Positions 23,654 to 33,847 of a stretch of DNA of 64,000 bases are shown piece after piece. Within the stretch, counting starts at the first letter, position 1; the number at the start of each line of letters is the position of its first letter. Location: positions 434,001 through 498,000 of the forward strand of contig NZ_JANIGO010000001.1 of the NCBI RefSeq assembly GCF_024518835.1, read 5' to 3'. The position numbers were made by a program, and so were the translations under genes. The notes under the pieces are model-generated. The model worked only from the letters and a program-made list of their open reading frames with translations, did not search any database and was not told where the DNA came from. The DNA comes from Limnobacter humi (GTDB lineage Bacteria; Pseudomonadota; Gammaproteobacteria; Burkholderiales; Burkholderiaceae_B).

Positions 23654-26059
23654 TTAGTTACGCACAGGCTTGCCGGTTTGCAGCATGCCCATGATTCGTT
23701 CTTGAGTTTTGGGGTTGTCCAGCAGCTTCACGAAGTGCTTGCGCTCCAGGTTGAGCAGCCACTCTTCGTCCACCAGTGAACCGGTTTCAATTTCGCCACC
23801 GCACACCACATCGGCAATGACGCAGCCCAGGTGGAAGTCGTAAGCGGAAATGAAGCCACCGTCGCGCATGTTGACCAGTTGTGCCTTGATGGTCGCAATG
23901 CCGCTTTTGCCTGCCACGGGCACGCCTTTCAGTTTGTGCGGTGGGCGGTAGCCCTGCTCAAACATGGCGCGGGCGCGGTTGATGGCCACGTACAGCAGCT
24001 CATGGCTGTTGAACACAATCGTGTCGCTGTCCTTGATGAAGCCCAGGTCACGGCATTCCATGGCCGATGTGCCCACCTTGGCCGTGGCCGCAGTCAGGAA
24101 GCCATCTTTCACGAAGGCCAGCACGTCGCTGGAGCCTGCTTTTTGTGCAGCCAAACCAGCGTTCACGGCAATTTCTTTCAAACCACCGCCACCGGGAATC
24201 AGGCCCACGCCCACTTCCACCAGGCCCATGTAGCTTTCGAGGTTGGCCACGCGTGCGGAACAGTGGATGGCGAATTCGCAACCACCGCCCAGTGCCAGGC
24301 CTGTTACGGCCGCAACAGTTGGAATTTGTGCGTATTTGAGGGCCATGGTGGCCTTCTGGAATTCAGCCACCATCGGTTCGATGGCTTTGCCACCACCTTG
24401 CATGAAGGCGGGCAGCATGGCTTGCAGGTCGGCACCGGCAGAGAATGGCTCGTCGGGCGACCAAATCACCAAACCTTTGTAGCTTTTCTCGGCCAGGGCA
24501 ATGGCTTCGTGGGTGGCTTCGATGACACCGGGGCCAATGGCGTGCATTTTGGTTTTGATGGACAGAACCACCACGTCGTCGTGACCTGGGGCTGTCCAAA
24601 TGCGCGCGGCATCGGTTTCTTTCAGGGTGGTGCCACCGTTGTGGCCAGTCACCGTGGTTTCGCCCAGTACCTTGGCGCGGAAAATTTGGCGCTGGTAAAC
24701 GGGCAAGTCCTTACGGGCCACAAAGCTGTTGGACGCTGGGCTGAACGCACCGGCGGGCGAGTACACGCCACCGTTGGCAGCCACAGGGCCTTCAAACACC
24801 CAGGCGGGCAGCGGGGCTTTGCACAGGGCTTCGCCGGCGTCGATGTCGGCTTTCACCCACTCGGCGATCTGCTTCCAGCCAGCGGCTTGCCAGGTTTCGA
24901 ATGGGCCTTCGGTCCAGCCGTAACCCCAGCGCAAGCTGAAGTCCACGTCGCGGGCGGTGTCGGCAATGTCATTGAGGTGCACGGCGATGTAGTGGAACGC
25001 GTCGCGGAAAATCGCCCACAGGAATTTGGCCTGGGGGTGGTCGCTGCCACGCAGTTGCGCCATGCGCTCGGCCACGTTTTTGTTCTTCAAAATTTTGAGA
25101 ACGGCTTCGTCGGCCTTGCCTTCAGACGGTACATAGTCGCCCTTGGCTTCGTCGAACTGCATGATCTGCTTGCCGACTTTCTTGAAGAAACCGGCCTTGG
25201 CCTTTTGGCCCAGTGCGCCCAGTTCCACCAGCTTTTTCAGCACGGCGGGTGTTTCATAGCTGGGGGCAAACGGGTCGTTGGGCAGTGTGTTTTGCATGGT
25301 GGCAATCACGTGGCCCATGGTGTCCAGGCCAACCACATCCGCCGTGCGGAAGGTGGCGGACTTGGCGCGGCCCAGTTTGGAACCGGTCAGTTGGTCGACG
25401 ATGTCGAACGCAATGCCGTACTTCTTGGCTTCGGCCATGGTGGCGAGCATGCCCGCAACACCCACGCGGTTGGCCACGAAGTTGGGCGTGTCTTTGGCGG
25501 TGATGATGCCCTTGCCCAGCGTGGTGGTCAGGAAGGTTTCCAGATTGTCCAGAATGTCCTGACGGGTGGTGCTCAAGGGAATGAGCTCGCACAGGTGCAT
25601 GTAGCGGGGTGGGTTGAAGAAGTGCACGCCACAGAAACGGCTCTTCAGGTCGGCGTCAAAGCCTTCGCTCAGCTTGGAAATGCTGAGGCCCGAGGTGTTG
25701 GTTGCAAAAATGGCGGTGGGGTTGATGAACGGGGCAACCTTTTTGTACAGGTCGTGTTTCCAGTCCATGCGCTCGGCAATCGCTTCGATCACCAGGTCGC
25801 AACCCTTGAGCAGTTCCAGGTTTTCTTCGTAGTTGGCGGCCTGCACGTATTGGGCCACGTCCTTCGCGCCAAACGGCGCGGGCTTCAGTTTGGTCAGGTT
25901 GGCAATGGCCTTGTCCACGATGCCATTCTTGGGGCCTTCTTTGGCCGGCAGGTCGAACAGCACCACGGGCACTTTGGCGTTGGCGCAGTGTGCGGCAATT
26001 TGCGCACCCATGACGCCTGCGCCGAGCACGGCGACTTTGCGAACGATGAAATTGGACAC
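23654..26059 (-). CDS. fadB: 3-hydroxyacyl-CoA dehydrogenase/enoyl-CoA hydratase, FadB type
   Basis: An 801-residue bifunctional enzyme. The NAD-binding hydroxyacyl-CoA dehydrogenase comes first (GAGVMGAQIAAHCAN near residue 13; NTSGLSI; GVHFFNPP), and the crotonase-like hydratase region sits toward the C-terminus (FSAGADLQAM, TGLALGGGCE). This order is inverted relative to E. coli FadB but common in beta- and alphaproteobacteria. It catalyses the hydration and oxidation steps of beta-oxidation. Encoded between the acyl-CoA dehydrogenase and thiolase genes. Confidence 0.92.
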   Translation of the reverse strand: MSNFIVRKVAVLGAGVMGAQIAAHCANAKVPVVLFDLPAKEGPKNGIVDKAIANLTKLKPAPFGAKDVAQYVQAANYEENLELLKGCDLVIEAIAERMDWKHDLYKKVAPFINPTAIFATNTSGLSISKLSEGFDADLKSRFCGVHFFNPPRYMHLCELIPLSTTRQDILDNLETFLTTTLGKGIITAKDTPNFVANRVGVAGMLATMAEAKKYGIAFDIVDQLTGSKLGRAKSATFRTADVVGLDTMGHVIATMQNTLPNDPFAPSYETPAVLKKLVELGALGQKAKAGFFKKVGKQIMQFDEAKGDYVPSEGKADEAVLKILKNKNVAERMAQLRGSDHPQAKFLWAIFRDAFHYIAVHLNDIADTARDVDFSLRWGYGWTEGPFETWQAAGWKQIAEWVKADIDAGEALCKAPLPAWVFEGPVAANGGVYSPAGAFSPASNSFVARKDLPVYQRQIFRAKVLGETTVTGHNGGTTLKETDAARIWTAPGHDDVVVLSIKTKMHAIGPGVIEATHEAIALAEKSYKGLVIWSPDEPFSAGADLQAMLPAFMQGGGKAIEPMVAEFQKATMALKYAQIPTVAAVTGLALGGGCEFAIHCSARVANLESYMGLVEVGVGLIPGGGGLKEIAVNAGLAAQKAGSSDVLAFVKDGFLTAATAKVGTSAMECRDLGFIKDSDTIVFNSHELLYVAINRARAMFEQGYRPPHKLKGVPVAGKSGIATIKAQLVNMRDGGFISAYDFHLGCVIADVVCGGEIETGSLVDEEWLLNLERKHFVKLLDNPKTQERIMGMLQTGKPVRN

Positions 26060-26095
26060 GAGGGTCTCCTTATCGGGGGTTTTATCTGTTGTGGC

Positions 26096-27886
26096 TTAGA
26101 ACAGTTCTTCTTCCATTTCCATGAGCACTGCAGAACCGGCGCGGGCCTTGCGGATCAGCATCGCGGTTTCGGGCAGCATTTTCTGGAAGTAGAAACGGGC
26201 AGTGATCAACTTGGCTTTGTAGAAGTTGTCGCCACTGTTCTGCTTTTCCAGCGCGATCTTGGCGGACAGCGCAAAGAAGTAAGCGTAGAACATGTGGCCC
26301 ACCACGCGCAGGTAGTCCACCGCAGCGGCGCCCACTTCATCGGGGTTGGCCATGGCCTTGCCACCAATTTCCATGGTGAGCTTGGTCACTTTGTCGCCCA
26401 GGTCGGCCAGGGGCTCGATGAACTCTTTCATGGCGGGGTTGTTGGCCTCGGCTTCGCACAGGGCGCGCACGCGCTTGCCAAACTTCATCAACTTGGCACC
26501 ACCGTCGGCCAGCACTTTGCGGCCCAGCAGGTCAAGCGATTGAATGGTGTTGGTGCCTTCGTAAATCATGTTGATGCGGCTGTCGCGCACATACTGTTCC
26601 ATGCCCCACTCGGCGATGTAGCCGTGGCCGCCATACACCTGCAGGCAGTGTGAGGTGGCTTCCCAGGCGTTGTCGGTGATGAACGACTTCACGATGGGGG
26701 TTGTGAGGGCCACCATTTCAGCGGCTTCTTTGCGCACGGCTTCGTCGGGGTGGCTCAGTTCTTTGTCCAGCTCCAGCGAGGTCCACATGCACAGGGCGCG
26801 GCCACCTTCGGCATAGGCACGGGCGGTCAGCAGCATTTTGCGCACGTCGGGGTGCACAATGATTTTGTCGGCAGGCTTGTCGGCTTGCTTGGGGCCGGTC
26901 AGCGAACGGCTCTGAATGCGGTCCTTGGCGTACACCACCGCGTTTTGGTAGGCCACTTCGGTCAGGCCCAGGGACTGCATGCCCACGCCCAAGCGGGCGG
27001 CGTTCATCATCACGAACATGGCGTTCAGGCCCTTGTGCGGCTGACCAATAATCCAGCCGGTGGCGCCGTCCAGGTTCATCTGGCAGGTGGAGTTGCCGTG
27101 AATGCCCATTTTGTGTTCGATGGCACCGCAGTTGATGGGGTTGCGGGCGCCCAGTGAGCCGTCGGCATTGGGAATGAACTTGGGGACGAGGAACAGCGAA
27201 ATGCCTTTGGTGCCAGCGGGTGCGTCGGGCAAGCGAGCCAACACCAGGTGAATGATGTTCTCGGCCATGTCGTGTTCACCACTGCTGATGAAAATTTTCG
27301 CGCCGGTGATTTTGTAGCTGCCATCGGCCTGGGGTTCGGCCTTGGAGCGCAGCATGCCCAGGTCGGTACCGCAGTGGGGTTCGGTCAGGCACATGGTGCC
27401 GGTCCATTCGCCGCTGGTCAGCTTGGGCAGGTAGGTGGCTTTTTGCTCGGGTGTGCCGTGTGCGTGCAGGCAGTCGTACGCGCCGTGGGTGAGGCCAGGG
27501 TACATGGTCCAGGCCTGGTTGGCGGCGTTCATCATTTCGTAGAAGGCTTGGTTCACGGTCACGGGCAAGCCCTGGCCGCCGAATTCAGGGTCGCAGCTGA
27601 GTGCGGGCCAACCGGCTTCCACATACTGCTTGTAGGCCTCTTTAAAGCCAGTGGGTGTTTTCACCGAGAAGTCGGTTTTGTTGTGGGTACAGCCTTCGGA
27701 GTCGCCCACGGCGTTCAGGGGTTGCAGCACCTCGGCGCAAAACTTGCCGCCCTCTTCCAGAATCTGGTTGATGGTGTCGGCGTCCATGTCCGCAAAGGCA
27801 GGAATTTCCTTGAAAGTGGCTTCGGCATTGAACAGTTCGTGCATCACGAATTGCATGTCGCGAATGGGGGGCGTGTATTGGCTCAT
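26096..27886 (-). CDS. Acyl-CoA dehydrogenase with C-terminal extension
   Basis: A 596-residue flavoprotein of the long acyl-CoA dehydrogenase group: TMCLTEPHCGTDLG, the KITGAKIFISSGEHD region, the IYEGTNTIQSLDLLGRK motif and a C-terminal domain (to residue 596) typical of the larger subfamily often called AcdA or FadE-like. It introduces the first double bond in fatty acyl-CoA. Second gene of the operon, 22 bp after the TetR gene. Confidence 0.92.
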   Translation of the reverse strand: MSQYTPPIRDMQFVMHELFNAEATFKEIPAFADMDADTINQILEEGGKFCAEVLQPLNAVGDSEGCTHNKTDFSVKTPTGFKEAYKQYVEAGWPALSCDPEFGGQGLPVTVNQAFYEMMNAANQAWTMYPGLTHGAYDCLHAHGTPEQKATYLPKLTSGEWTGTMCLTEPHCGTDLGMLRSKAEPQADGSYKITGAKIFISSGEHDMAENIIHLVLARLPDAPAGTKGISLFLVPKFIPNADGSLGARNPINCGAIEHKMGIHGNSTCQMNLDGATGWIIGQPHKGLNAMFVMMNAARLGVGMQSLGLTEVAYQNAVVYAKDRIQSRSLTGPKQADKPADKIIVHPDVRKMLLTARAYAEGGRALCMWTSLELDKELSHPDEAVRKEAAEMVALTTPIVKSFITDNAWEATSHCLQVYGGHGYIAEWGMEQYVRDSRINMIYEGTNTIQSLDLLGRKVLADGGAKLMKFGKRVRALCEAEANNPAMKEFIEPLADLGDKVTKLTMEIGGKAMANPDEVGAAAVDYLRVVGHMFYAYFFALSAKIALEKQNSGDNFYKAKLITARFYFQKMLPETAMLIRKARAGSAVLMEMEEELF

Positions 27887-27908
27887 GTCGTCGTCTCCTG
27901 GATACAGC

Positions 27909-28532
27909 TTAGGTCAAGATTACTGAAGAGGTGTTACTGGGTTTGTTCTGGTATTGGGCAATCATGCGGTCGAAAGCATGACGGGCACGTTGCAGGCACT
28001 GCGTGTCGCCCATGAGGCGGCCCTGTTGGTGTGCGGCCAAAATAATTCCGACCATTTCGAACACCAGTTGGTCAGCATCGGCCGAACCGGCGGGCAGGTG
28101 TTTTTCTTCAATGGCCTGTGATGCCGCACGGCGCATTTCTTTTTGCCAGTCACGGTGCATGTTCACCAACACATCGCGCACGGCACCCGGTCTGTCATCG
28201 TACTCGGTTGCGCCGGAAATGTAGATACAGCCGCTGTCGATCTCTTTGCCGATGCGGTCCAGCCAGCGCATGAAAATGGCGCGAAGGCGTGGAAAGCCGC
28301 GTGGTTCCTTGAGACAGGGAAACAGCACCGCATTGATAAATTGTGTTTCGTACTCTTTGAGCACAGCAATTTGAAGTTCTTCACGCGAGCCAAAGTGGGC
28401 AAACACACCGCTTTTGCTCATGGCCATTTTTTCGGCGATGGAGCCAATGGTGAGCCCTTCCAGCCCTTGGGTGGAAGCGATCTCGAGTGCTGCCTCAACG
28501 ATGGCAGCGCGGGTTTGCTCGCCTTTGCGCAT
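27909..28532 (-). CDS. TetR/AcrR-family regulator of the fad operon
   Basis: A 207-residue regulator from ATG 28532, where the classic MRKGEQTRAAIVEAALEIA opens the TetR DNA-binding domain (GLTIGSIAEKMAMSKSGVFAHFGSREEL). The C-terminal ligand domain presumably senses acyl-CoA. It leads the operon and an operator-like palindrome lies just upstream, consistent with autorepression and control of beta-oxidation. Confidence 0.9.
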   Translation of the reverse strand: MRKGEQTRAAIVEAALEIASTQGLEGLTIGSIAEKMAMSKSGVFAHFGSREELQIAVLKEYETQFINAVLFPCLKEPRGFPRLRAIFMRWLDRIGKEIDSGCIYISGATEYDDRPGAVRDVLVNMHRDWQKEMRRAASQAIEEKHLPAGSADADQLVFEMVGIILAAHQQGRLMGDTQCLQRARHAFDRMIAQYQNKPSNTSSVILT

Positions 28533-28540
28533 AAAAAATA

Positions 28541-28554
28541 GACCGAACGTTCGT
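28541..28554 (-). promoter_or_regulatory. Palindromic TetR-type operator
   Basis: CGAACGTTCG (28544-28553) is a perfect 10-bp palindrome 12 bp upstream of the TetR start codon, within an ACCGAACGTTCGTT context typical of TetR-family operators. Confidence 0.7.
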
Positions 28555-28756
28555 TTTTTTATTAGTGTACATGCGAACGGTGGATTTGGGTCAATGGACT
28601 GCAAAAAAGGGCCTTGACGCAAAAAACAAGTTCATCGAATGTAGCGCACATCTTATATTCAAATAATTTGAATAATGCATTCAATGCCACGCACTGGATG
28701 AACCCATCTGTTCAGCGCAAAATTCAGCCATGTTCACAACCCACAAGGAGAACAAC

Positions 28757-29194
28757 ATGGTCAACTCAACAAACTCAAGCAATTTCATCAACAATATTTT
28801 TGAATCCGTTAAAAACCCATTGGCGGTGATTGCCCGCATTTTGCTGGCCCTGATGTTTGTGCTGGCCGGCTTTGACAAGCTGACGCATTTTTCGGGCACC
28901 GTGGGCTTCATCGGCTCGGCGGGCCTGCCCGTGCCGGAGGTGTTGGCGGCCATTACGCTGACGGTTGAGATCGTGGGCGGCTTGGCTTTGATCACCGGCA
29001 TTCAAGCGCGTCTGGCGGGCTTTGTTCTGGCAGGCTTCACACTGCTGGCCTCCATCACCTTCCACAATTTTTGGGCAGTGCCTGCGGACCAGGCTTATGT
29101 GCAGCAACTGCTGTTCATGAAAAACATCAGCGTGGCCGGTGGATTGCTGCTGGTGGCTGCGCTGGGCGCAGGCCAGTGGAAGCTGGGCAAGTAA
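28757..29194 (+). CDS. DoxX-family membrane protein
   Basis: A 145-residue protein with four hydrophobic helices and the DoxX pattern (ILLALMFVLAGFDKLTHFSG, then EIVGGLALITG and FTLLASITFHNFW). ATG 28757 is chosen for the strong ACAAGGAGAA ribosome-binding site 7-15 bases upstream. DoxX proteins are often linked to oxidative-stress or quinone functions, but the exact role is unknown. Divergent from the fad operon. Confidence 0.88.
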   Translation: MVNSTNSSNFINNIFESVKNPLAVIARILLALMFVLAGFDKLTHFSGTVGFIGSAGLPVPEVLAAITLTVEIVGGLALITGIQARLAGFVLAGFTLLASITFHNFWAVPADQAYVQQLLFMKNISVAGGLLLVAALGAGQWKLGK

Positions 29195-29315
29195 TGCTGG
29201 ACGTGCACGGTTGGCTGGTTGCTTAAACCACCGCCACCAGAATGGAGGCTCTGTGTTGCCATTCACCTCGACATCTTGAATATTGAAGACCCTTCAATGT
29301 TGGAGTTGAACACGA

Positions 29316-29822
29316 ATGACCACCTTAGCAACATTTTCCACGGCATCACCAAAAAACTGGACCGCCGTTGACTTGGAGGCTGGGCAAACCAGACCCGAGG
29401 CCACTGTAAGACAGGCCAACACTTGGCGAACCGGTGCCAAGGTCATGGCCATGGGGTTGTGCATGACAGCCGCTGCCGGCACTTTGGCACTTTCGCTGTT
29501 AAACGACGCCACCGAAACAAACAGGGGTATGCGAAGGCTTCAAGACGACAATGACGGATGTGGGTCGGGCAAATACCGCTCAGAACTAACCGACAAGGAT
29601 AAACAACATTACAAATGGGCGTTTGTTGGGGAAGGTGCTGCGGCTGGGCTGGGATTGGTGGTCGGTGGGGTAGGTATAGCCACTCAACTCACCCGATGCG
29701 GCGAAATTTTAATGGCCATCGGTGGCGCGTTTCTTCTTCCCGCCGTTGGGGCCTTGGCGCTCACCGGCCTCGCCTACGGCGTTCAGGCTGCCACGAACGG
29801 ACAATGCCAATTGAAGACCTAA
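29316..29822 (+). CDS. Membrane protein of unknown function
   Basis: A 168-residue protein with two or three hydrophobic segments (about 41-62, 105-123 and 131-157), the last two rich in Gly and Ala. A GGAGTTGAA site precedes the start. The loop between the first and second segments contains charged, Cys-bearing sequence. No family recognised. Confidence 0.55.
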   Translation: MTTLATFSTASPKNWTAVDLEAGQTRPEATVRQANTWRTGAKVMAMGLCMTAAAGTLALSLLNDATETNRGMRRLQDDNDGCGSGKYRSELTDKDKQHYKWAFVGEGAAAGLGLVVGGVGIATQLTRCGEILMAIGGAFLLPAVGALALTGLAYGVQAATNGQCQLKT

Positions 29823-29845
29823 AGAGCCGCAGAATTCAAATCGAA

Positions 29846-30496
29846 CTACACCACCACCACCAACTGCTGACCTGGCGTGACCTGCACCACATGTCCGCCA
29901 GTGAATTCGCCAAAAGCGGGCATGAGCAAGCTGTTGGCAGTTTGCACAAAACACGGCAGGCGGGCAGTGTCCCGCCCTTTGCCTTGAATGCGACACACCG
30001 GGTGCACATGCCCGGCAATGCTGAATGAACCTGCCGCAGCCTGTGGGTGGTGGCACAAAGCAAACCCGCCCAGCGCATGCGGCTCTGCATGCAGTTGAAT
30101 GTTGAGCATGGCCGGTGGCATGCCGGCCTTGCTGTCGTGGTTGCCCACAATCAAATGCAATTCCAAAGTGGCATGTGCAGAGCGCCATTGCTGAAACTCG
30201 GCCAACAAGGCCGGGTTGAGAGCGGCCTTGGCGTGGAACAAGTCGCCCAGGATATAGACGTGTTGCGGGTTGAACTGCGCAACGGCTTCAGAAAGGTTTT
30301 GCAGGTTACCCGATGTAGTGCCTGCCGGGACCGGAACCCCCAGGCTTCGGAACGTGGCAGCCTTGCCCAAATGAACATCAGCCACCAGCAACGCCTGATA
30401 CGCAGGCACATACACACTGCGAAGGCGTGACAACACAACGTCACCGGCTGGGGTGCTAATGCTCAGCGTACGTTGCGTGGCCGATAAAACCTGCAT
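29846..30496 (-). CDS. pdeM: Ligase-associated metallophosphoesterase PdeM
   Basis: A 216-residue calcineurin-like phosphoesterase: VADVHLGK (D-x-H), ILGDLFH (GD), VGNHD, then CHHP and GHVHP supply the metal ligands. The short length and sequence match the PdeM family that accompanies DNA ligase, exonuclease and helicase genes in the ligase-associated DNA damage response set. The partners lie at 31163-33814 and 41887-44609. Confidence 0.85.
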   Translation of the reverse strand: MQVLSATQRTLSISTPAGDVVLSRLRSVYVPAYQALLVADVHLGKAATFRSLGVPVPAGTTSGNLQNLSEAVAQFNPQHVYILGDLFHAKAALNPALLAEFQQWRSAHATLELHLIVGNHDSKAGMPPAMLNIQLHAEPHALGGFALCHHPQAAAGSFSIAGHVHPVCRIQGKGRDTARLPCFVQTANSLLMPAFGEFTGGHVVQVTPGQQLVVVV

Positions 30497-30610
30497 GAAA
30501 AATTGCCGGGGAGTAATGAAGCAGACCGGAGTTTAACAAAGCCAAATCCGCAAAAACATTGAACCGTGCCTTCGGGAAGTACACCCATGTTTTTCAACCC
30601 AATTGGGAGA

Positions 30611-31162
30611 ATGACGATGGGATGGTTTTCAACCAAGATGGACAACAATCGAATGGCCACTTCAGCGGGCTTCATGGTGTGCAGCGCCATGCTCGGGGCC
30701 AACGCCGAAATACTTGAGAAAGCAGAAACATTCACCAACCAACAAATTTCGCGGGGCAATACGCTGGTGGGCCAAACCTATGCACTGCAAGGCACCGCGA
30801 GCAAGCTCGGTCGGGAACTGCTGCAAGCCATCGGAAATCTCCGGCAGTTGAACCACGATATTGGCGACCTGAAAGGGGATTTGCTGGAGCGCGCCCATCA
30901 AATGATTTTTCTGGCCAATGACTATGACAAACCTCGACTGTTACGACAGACTGGCATGTCCGGGAAAGACATGGTGGAATTTGTGGCTGAAATGACCGAT
31001 GAGTCGATCGGAAATTTGCAGCTTTTGGCCAATCGAAACCCGAATTTCATCGCCGACATTCAGACCTTGGACCGGGCTGACTCCATCGTCAATGGAACTC
31101 GGGCTACCCGTGCAGCCAACAGCATTCCCATGCTGGAGTTTGAGGACCTGAACGACCGGTAA
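30611..31162 (+). CDS. Hypothetical protein with central helical region
   Basis: About 183 residues from ATG 30611. GTG/ATG choices at 30566 or 30617 are also possible, and 30617 sits best behind the GGGAGA site. An initial hydrophobic part (TSAGFMVCSAMLGA) is followed by a helical, charged stretch (LLQAIGNLRQLNHDIGDLKGDLLERA) that may form a coiled coil. No family recognised. It ends one base before the convergent helicase gene. Confidence 0.5.
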   Translation: MTMGWFSTKMDNNRMATSAGFMVCSAMLGANAEILEKAETFTNQQISRGNTLVGQTYALQGTASKLGRELLQAIGNLRQLNHDIGDLKGDLLERAHQMIFLANDYDKPRLLRQTGMSGKDMVEFVAEMTDESIGNLQLLANRNPNFIADIQTLDRADSIVNGTRATRAANSIPMLEFEDLNDR

Positions 31163-33814
31163 TCAGTTGGCCTGCAGGGCAGCCTTTTCCAGTTCGGCCA
31201 CCATGCGGGCCACGCGGTCGCTCAGTTTTTCCGTACTCACCATTTCGCGCAAGCGTTCAATCATCAGCGGAAATGCAAAGGGTGTGGGGCGTTCAATGGT
31301 GTTGAACACGAGCCGCTTGGCTTGCATGGATTTCAGTGCGGCTTCCATGCGGACAATGTCCAGCTCTTGCTCCAGGGCCTCGCGCTGGGCCTGGCTGAGT
31401 AACAAATTTCCGCGGTCATATTTTTGGAACACTTCAAAAAACAAACCGCTGGAGGCCTGCAGTTGCTTGGTGCTTTTGCCCGCACCCGGGTAGCCCTGGA
31501 ATATCAGCCCGGCAATGCGGGCAATTTCGCGAAAGCGGCGTTGCGCCAGTTCCGACGCATTCAAGCACTCCAGCACATCGGCCAGCAAGCAGTCGGTGCT
31601 GAGCACCGCTTTGCTGCCACCCCACCACTGCTGCCAGTTCACGGGCTCGGCGCTCAACAGCTCAAAGCCGTAGTCGTTCATGGAAATGGAAAACGTACCG
31701 GGCCGATGCTGCGAGGCGCGCCAGGCGAACAAACTGGCCAAGCCAATGTGCACGGTGCGGCCTTCAAACGGATACACAAACAGGTGGTGCCCTTCCTTGC
31801 TGTGCAGTTGCTCCACCAGCAAGGTTTGCGTACCGGGCAATTCACTCCAGCGGCGTTGCAACGTGAGCAGGTCGGTTAAGGCGCGCAGCTCAGGCCAATC
31901 GGGCTGCTTGCCCTGCTCCATGGCGCTGCGGGCCACATCCAGCATGTGCAGCGAGGCGTGGGCCAACTCGCTGCTGAGCGGCATTTTGCCGCCCTGCCAT
32001 TGCGGTACCGTGGCTTTTTTTCGGTCGGCTTTGCGAACGTAGGCGGTCATGTCACGCACCTTGACCAGCTCCAGCACACGGCCTGCAAAGCTGAAGCAGT
32101 CGCCGCTTTTCAGGCGGGCAATGAAACTTTCTTCAATGGTGCCCAAGCGACCACCGCTCATCCAAGCCACATGCATGGCCGAGTCGGACACAATGGTGCC
32201 CACCGACATGGCGTGGCGCCGGGCAATGTCGCGGCGAAGCACGCGGTATACACCAGTCTCATCACGCTGTATGCGTTGATAGTCGGGGTAGGCCTTCAGG
32301 CTTTCACCACCCTGCTCCACAAAAGTCAACGCCCAGTTGAAGGCCTCGCGCGATAGGCCGGAATAGGCCGCGGTGTTGCGCACCTCGGCATACAAATCGT
32401 CAGGCTCAAAGCCTGAGCCCATGGCAATGGTCACCAGGTGTTGCACCAGCACATCGAGTGGGGCTTGCGGGCTGTGACGGGATTCGATGTGACGCAATTC
32501 GGCGGCGTAGCGTGCAGCAGCGGCCTCCACCAGCTCCAACGCATGGGTGGGCACCACGGTAATGCGGGACGGCCGCCCCGGGGCATGGCCCGAGCGCCCG
32601 GCCCGCTGCAGCAGGCGGGCAACACCTTTGGGCGAACCGATTTGAATAACGCGGTCGACCGGCAAAAAATCAACACCCAGGTCGAGCGACGAGGTACACA
32701 CCACGGCTTTGAGTTGACCCATCTTCAAACCGTTTTCCACCCAGTCGCGCACCGATTTGTCCAGCGAGCCATGGTGAAGTGCAATGGAGCCTGCCAACTC
32801 GGGCCGCGCATCCAGCAAGGCCTGGTACCAAATTTCGGCCTGCGACCGGGTGTTGGTGAACACCAGTGCGGATGCACTTTGTTCGATTTCACGCACCACG
32901 GCATCCAGTTGCTTGAGCCCCAAATGGCCGCCCCAGGGAAAGCGCTCAAAGCTGGGGGGCACCAGGCTGTCGATCACCAACTGTTTGGGCAGCTTGCCCT
33001 GCACCAGTGTGGCGCTGCTGTGCAGGCGCACTGGGTAGGTGAGTGTGCGCAATGCATCCTCGAGATTGCCCAGGGTGGCACTCATGCCCCATACCTGCAA
33101 GGCGGGGTTGAGCTTCACCAAGCGTGCAATGGCCAATTGCAGTTGTACGCCGCGCTTGTTGCCCAACAGTTCATGCCACTCGTCCACCACAATGGCATCC
33201 AGCTTTTGCAACTGTGCTTGCCCGGTGGCGCGGGTCAACATGAGGGTGAGGCTTTCCGGCGTGGTCACCAGGGCAAACGGTGGCTTTTTGAGGATACGGG
33301 TGCGGGTGGCGGCATCGGTGTCGCCAGTTTGCAGGGCGACTTCGCAATCGCTGGCCAAACCGGCACAGGCCTTTTGAAGGGATTTGCAACTGTCGGCCGC
33401 CAGGGCGCGCATGGGGGTAATCCACAACACCCGGGTGGTGGCTGCGCGCGGCTTGGGCAACTGCGCAAGGCGCAGCAACAGGCCCACCCACACGGCCAGT
33501 GTTTTACCAGCGCCCGTGGTGGCATGCAGCAAACCACTGTGGCCGGCCTGCACCGCGGCCCACACCTCGGATTGATAATCGAACGGTGCCCAGCCCTGTG
33601 CTGCAAACCAATGGTGAACACCGCTCGGGTTAAGTGCCATCAGCGGGGCATTGGCATTGGGTGTAAAGCCAGGGGCTGGATTGGGGGCAGCGGGTTCGGC
33701 GGGTGAATCTACCGTGCTTTCATCGGCACGCGCACGCGCTTTGGCTTTGCGCCGCAAGGCCTTGAGCTGGGTACCCACATTGGGCCCCGGTGGAATACCC
33801 CGATACTCGGTCAT
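31163..33814 (-). CDS. Ligase-associated DEXH-box helicase (Lhr-like)
   Basis: An ~883-residue SF2 helicase from ATG 33814: motif I ATTGAGKTLAVW, Walker B with DEWH, SATLGNLEDA (motif III-like), a second RecA lobe with TNTRSQAE, and QRAGRSGHAPG (motif VI). The long C-terminal region follows the Lhr pattern. This is the ligase-associated helicase of a bacterial DNA-repair set. Here it lies 33 bp after the arginase-PutA gene on the same strand, away from the ligase itself. Confidence 0.9.
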   Translation of the reverse strand: MTEYRGIPPGPNVGTQLKALRRKAKARARADESTVDSPAEPAAPNPAPGFTPNANAPLMALNPSGVHHWFAAQGWAPFDYQSEVWAAVQAGHSGLLHATTGAGKTLAVWVGLLLRLAQLPKPRAATTRVLWITPMRALAADSCKSLQKACAGLASDCEVALQTGDTDAATRTRILKKPPFALVTTPESLTLMLTRATGQAQLQKLDAIVVDEWHELLGNKRGVQLQLAIARLVKLNPALQVWGMSATLGNLEDALRTLTYPVRLHSSATLVQGKLPKQLVIDSLVPPSFERFPWGGHLGLKQLDAVVREIEQSASALVFTNTRSQAEIWYQALLDARPELAGSIALHHGSLDKSVRDWVENGLKMGQLKAVVCTSSLDLGVDFLPVDRVIQIGSPKGVARLLQRAGRSGHAPGRPSRITVVPTHALELVEAAAARYAAELRHIESRHSPQAPLDVLVQHLVTIAMGSGFEPDDLYAEVRNTAAYSGLSREAFNWALTFVEQGGESLKAYPDYQRIQRDETGVYRVLRRDIARRHAMSVGTIVSDSAMHVAWMSGGRLGTIEESFIARLKSGDCFSFAGRVLELVKVRDMTAYVRKADRKKATVPQWQGGKMPLSSELAHASLHMLDVARSAMEQGKQPDWPELRALTDLLTLQRRWSELPGTQTLLVEQLHSKEGHHLFVYPFEGRTVHIGLASLFAWRASQHRPGTFSISMNDYGFELLSAEPVNWQQWWGGSKAVLSTDCLLADVLECLNASELAQRRFREIARIAGLIFQGYPGAGKSTKQLQASSGLFFEVFQKYDRGNLLLSQAQREALEQELDIVRMEAALKSMQAKRLVFNTIERPTPFAFPLMIERLREMVSTEKLSDRVARMVAELEKAALQAN

Positions 33815-33847
33815 GAACTGCACACGCTGACATCACATTGCGATGGT

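Noticed and set aside
23831-26653. A 940-codon open frame on the + strand across the fad genes
   Set aside because: It lies antisense to two certain enzymes, has no family motif and is rich in Gly, His and Val, as expected of the complement of GC-biased coding sequence.
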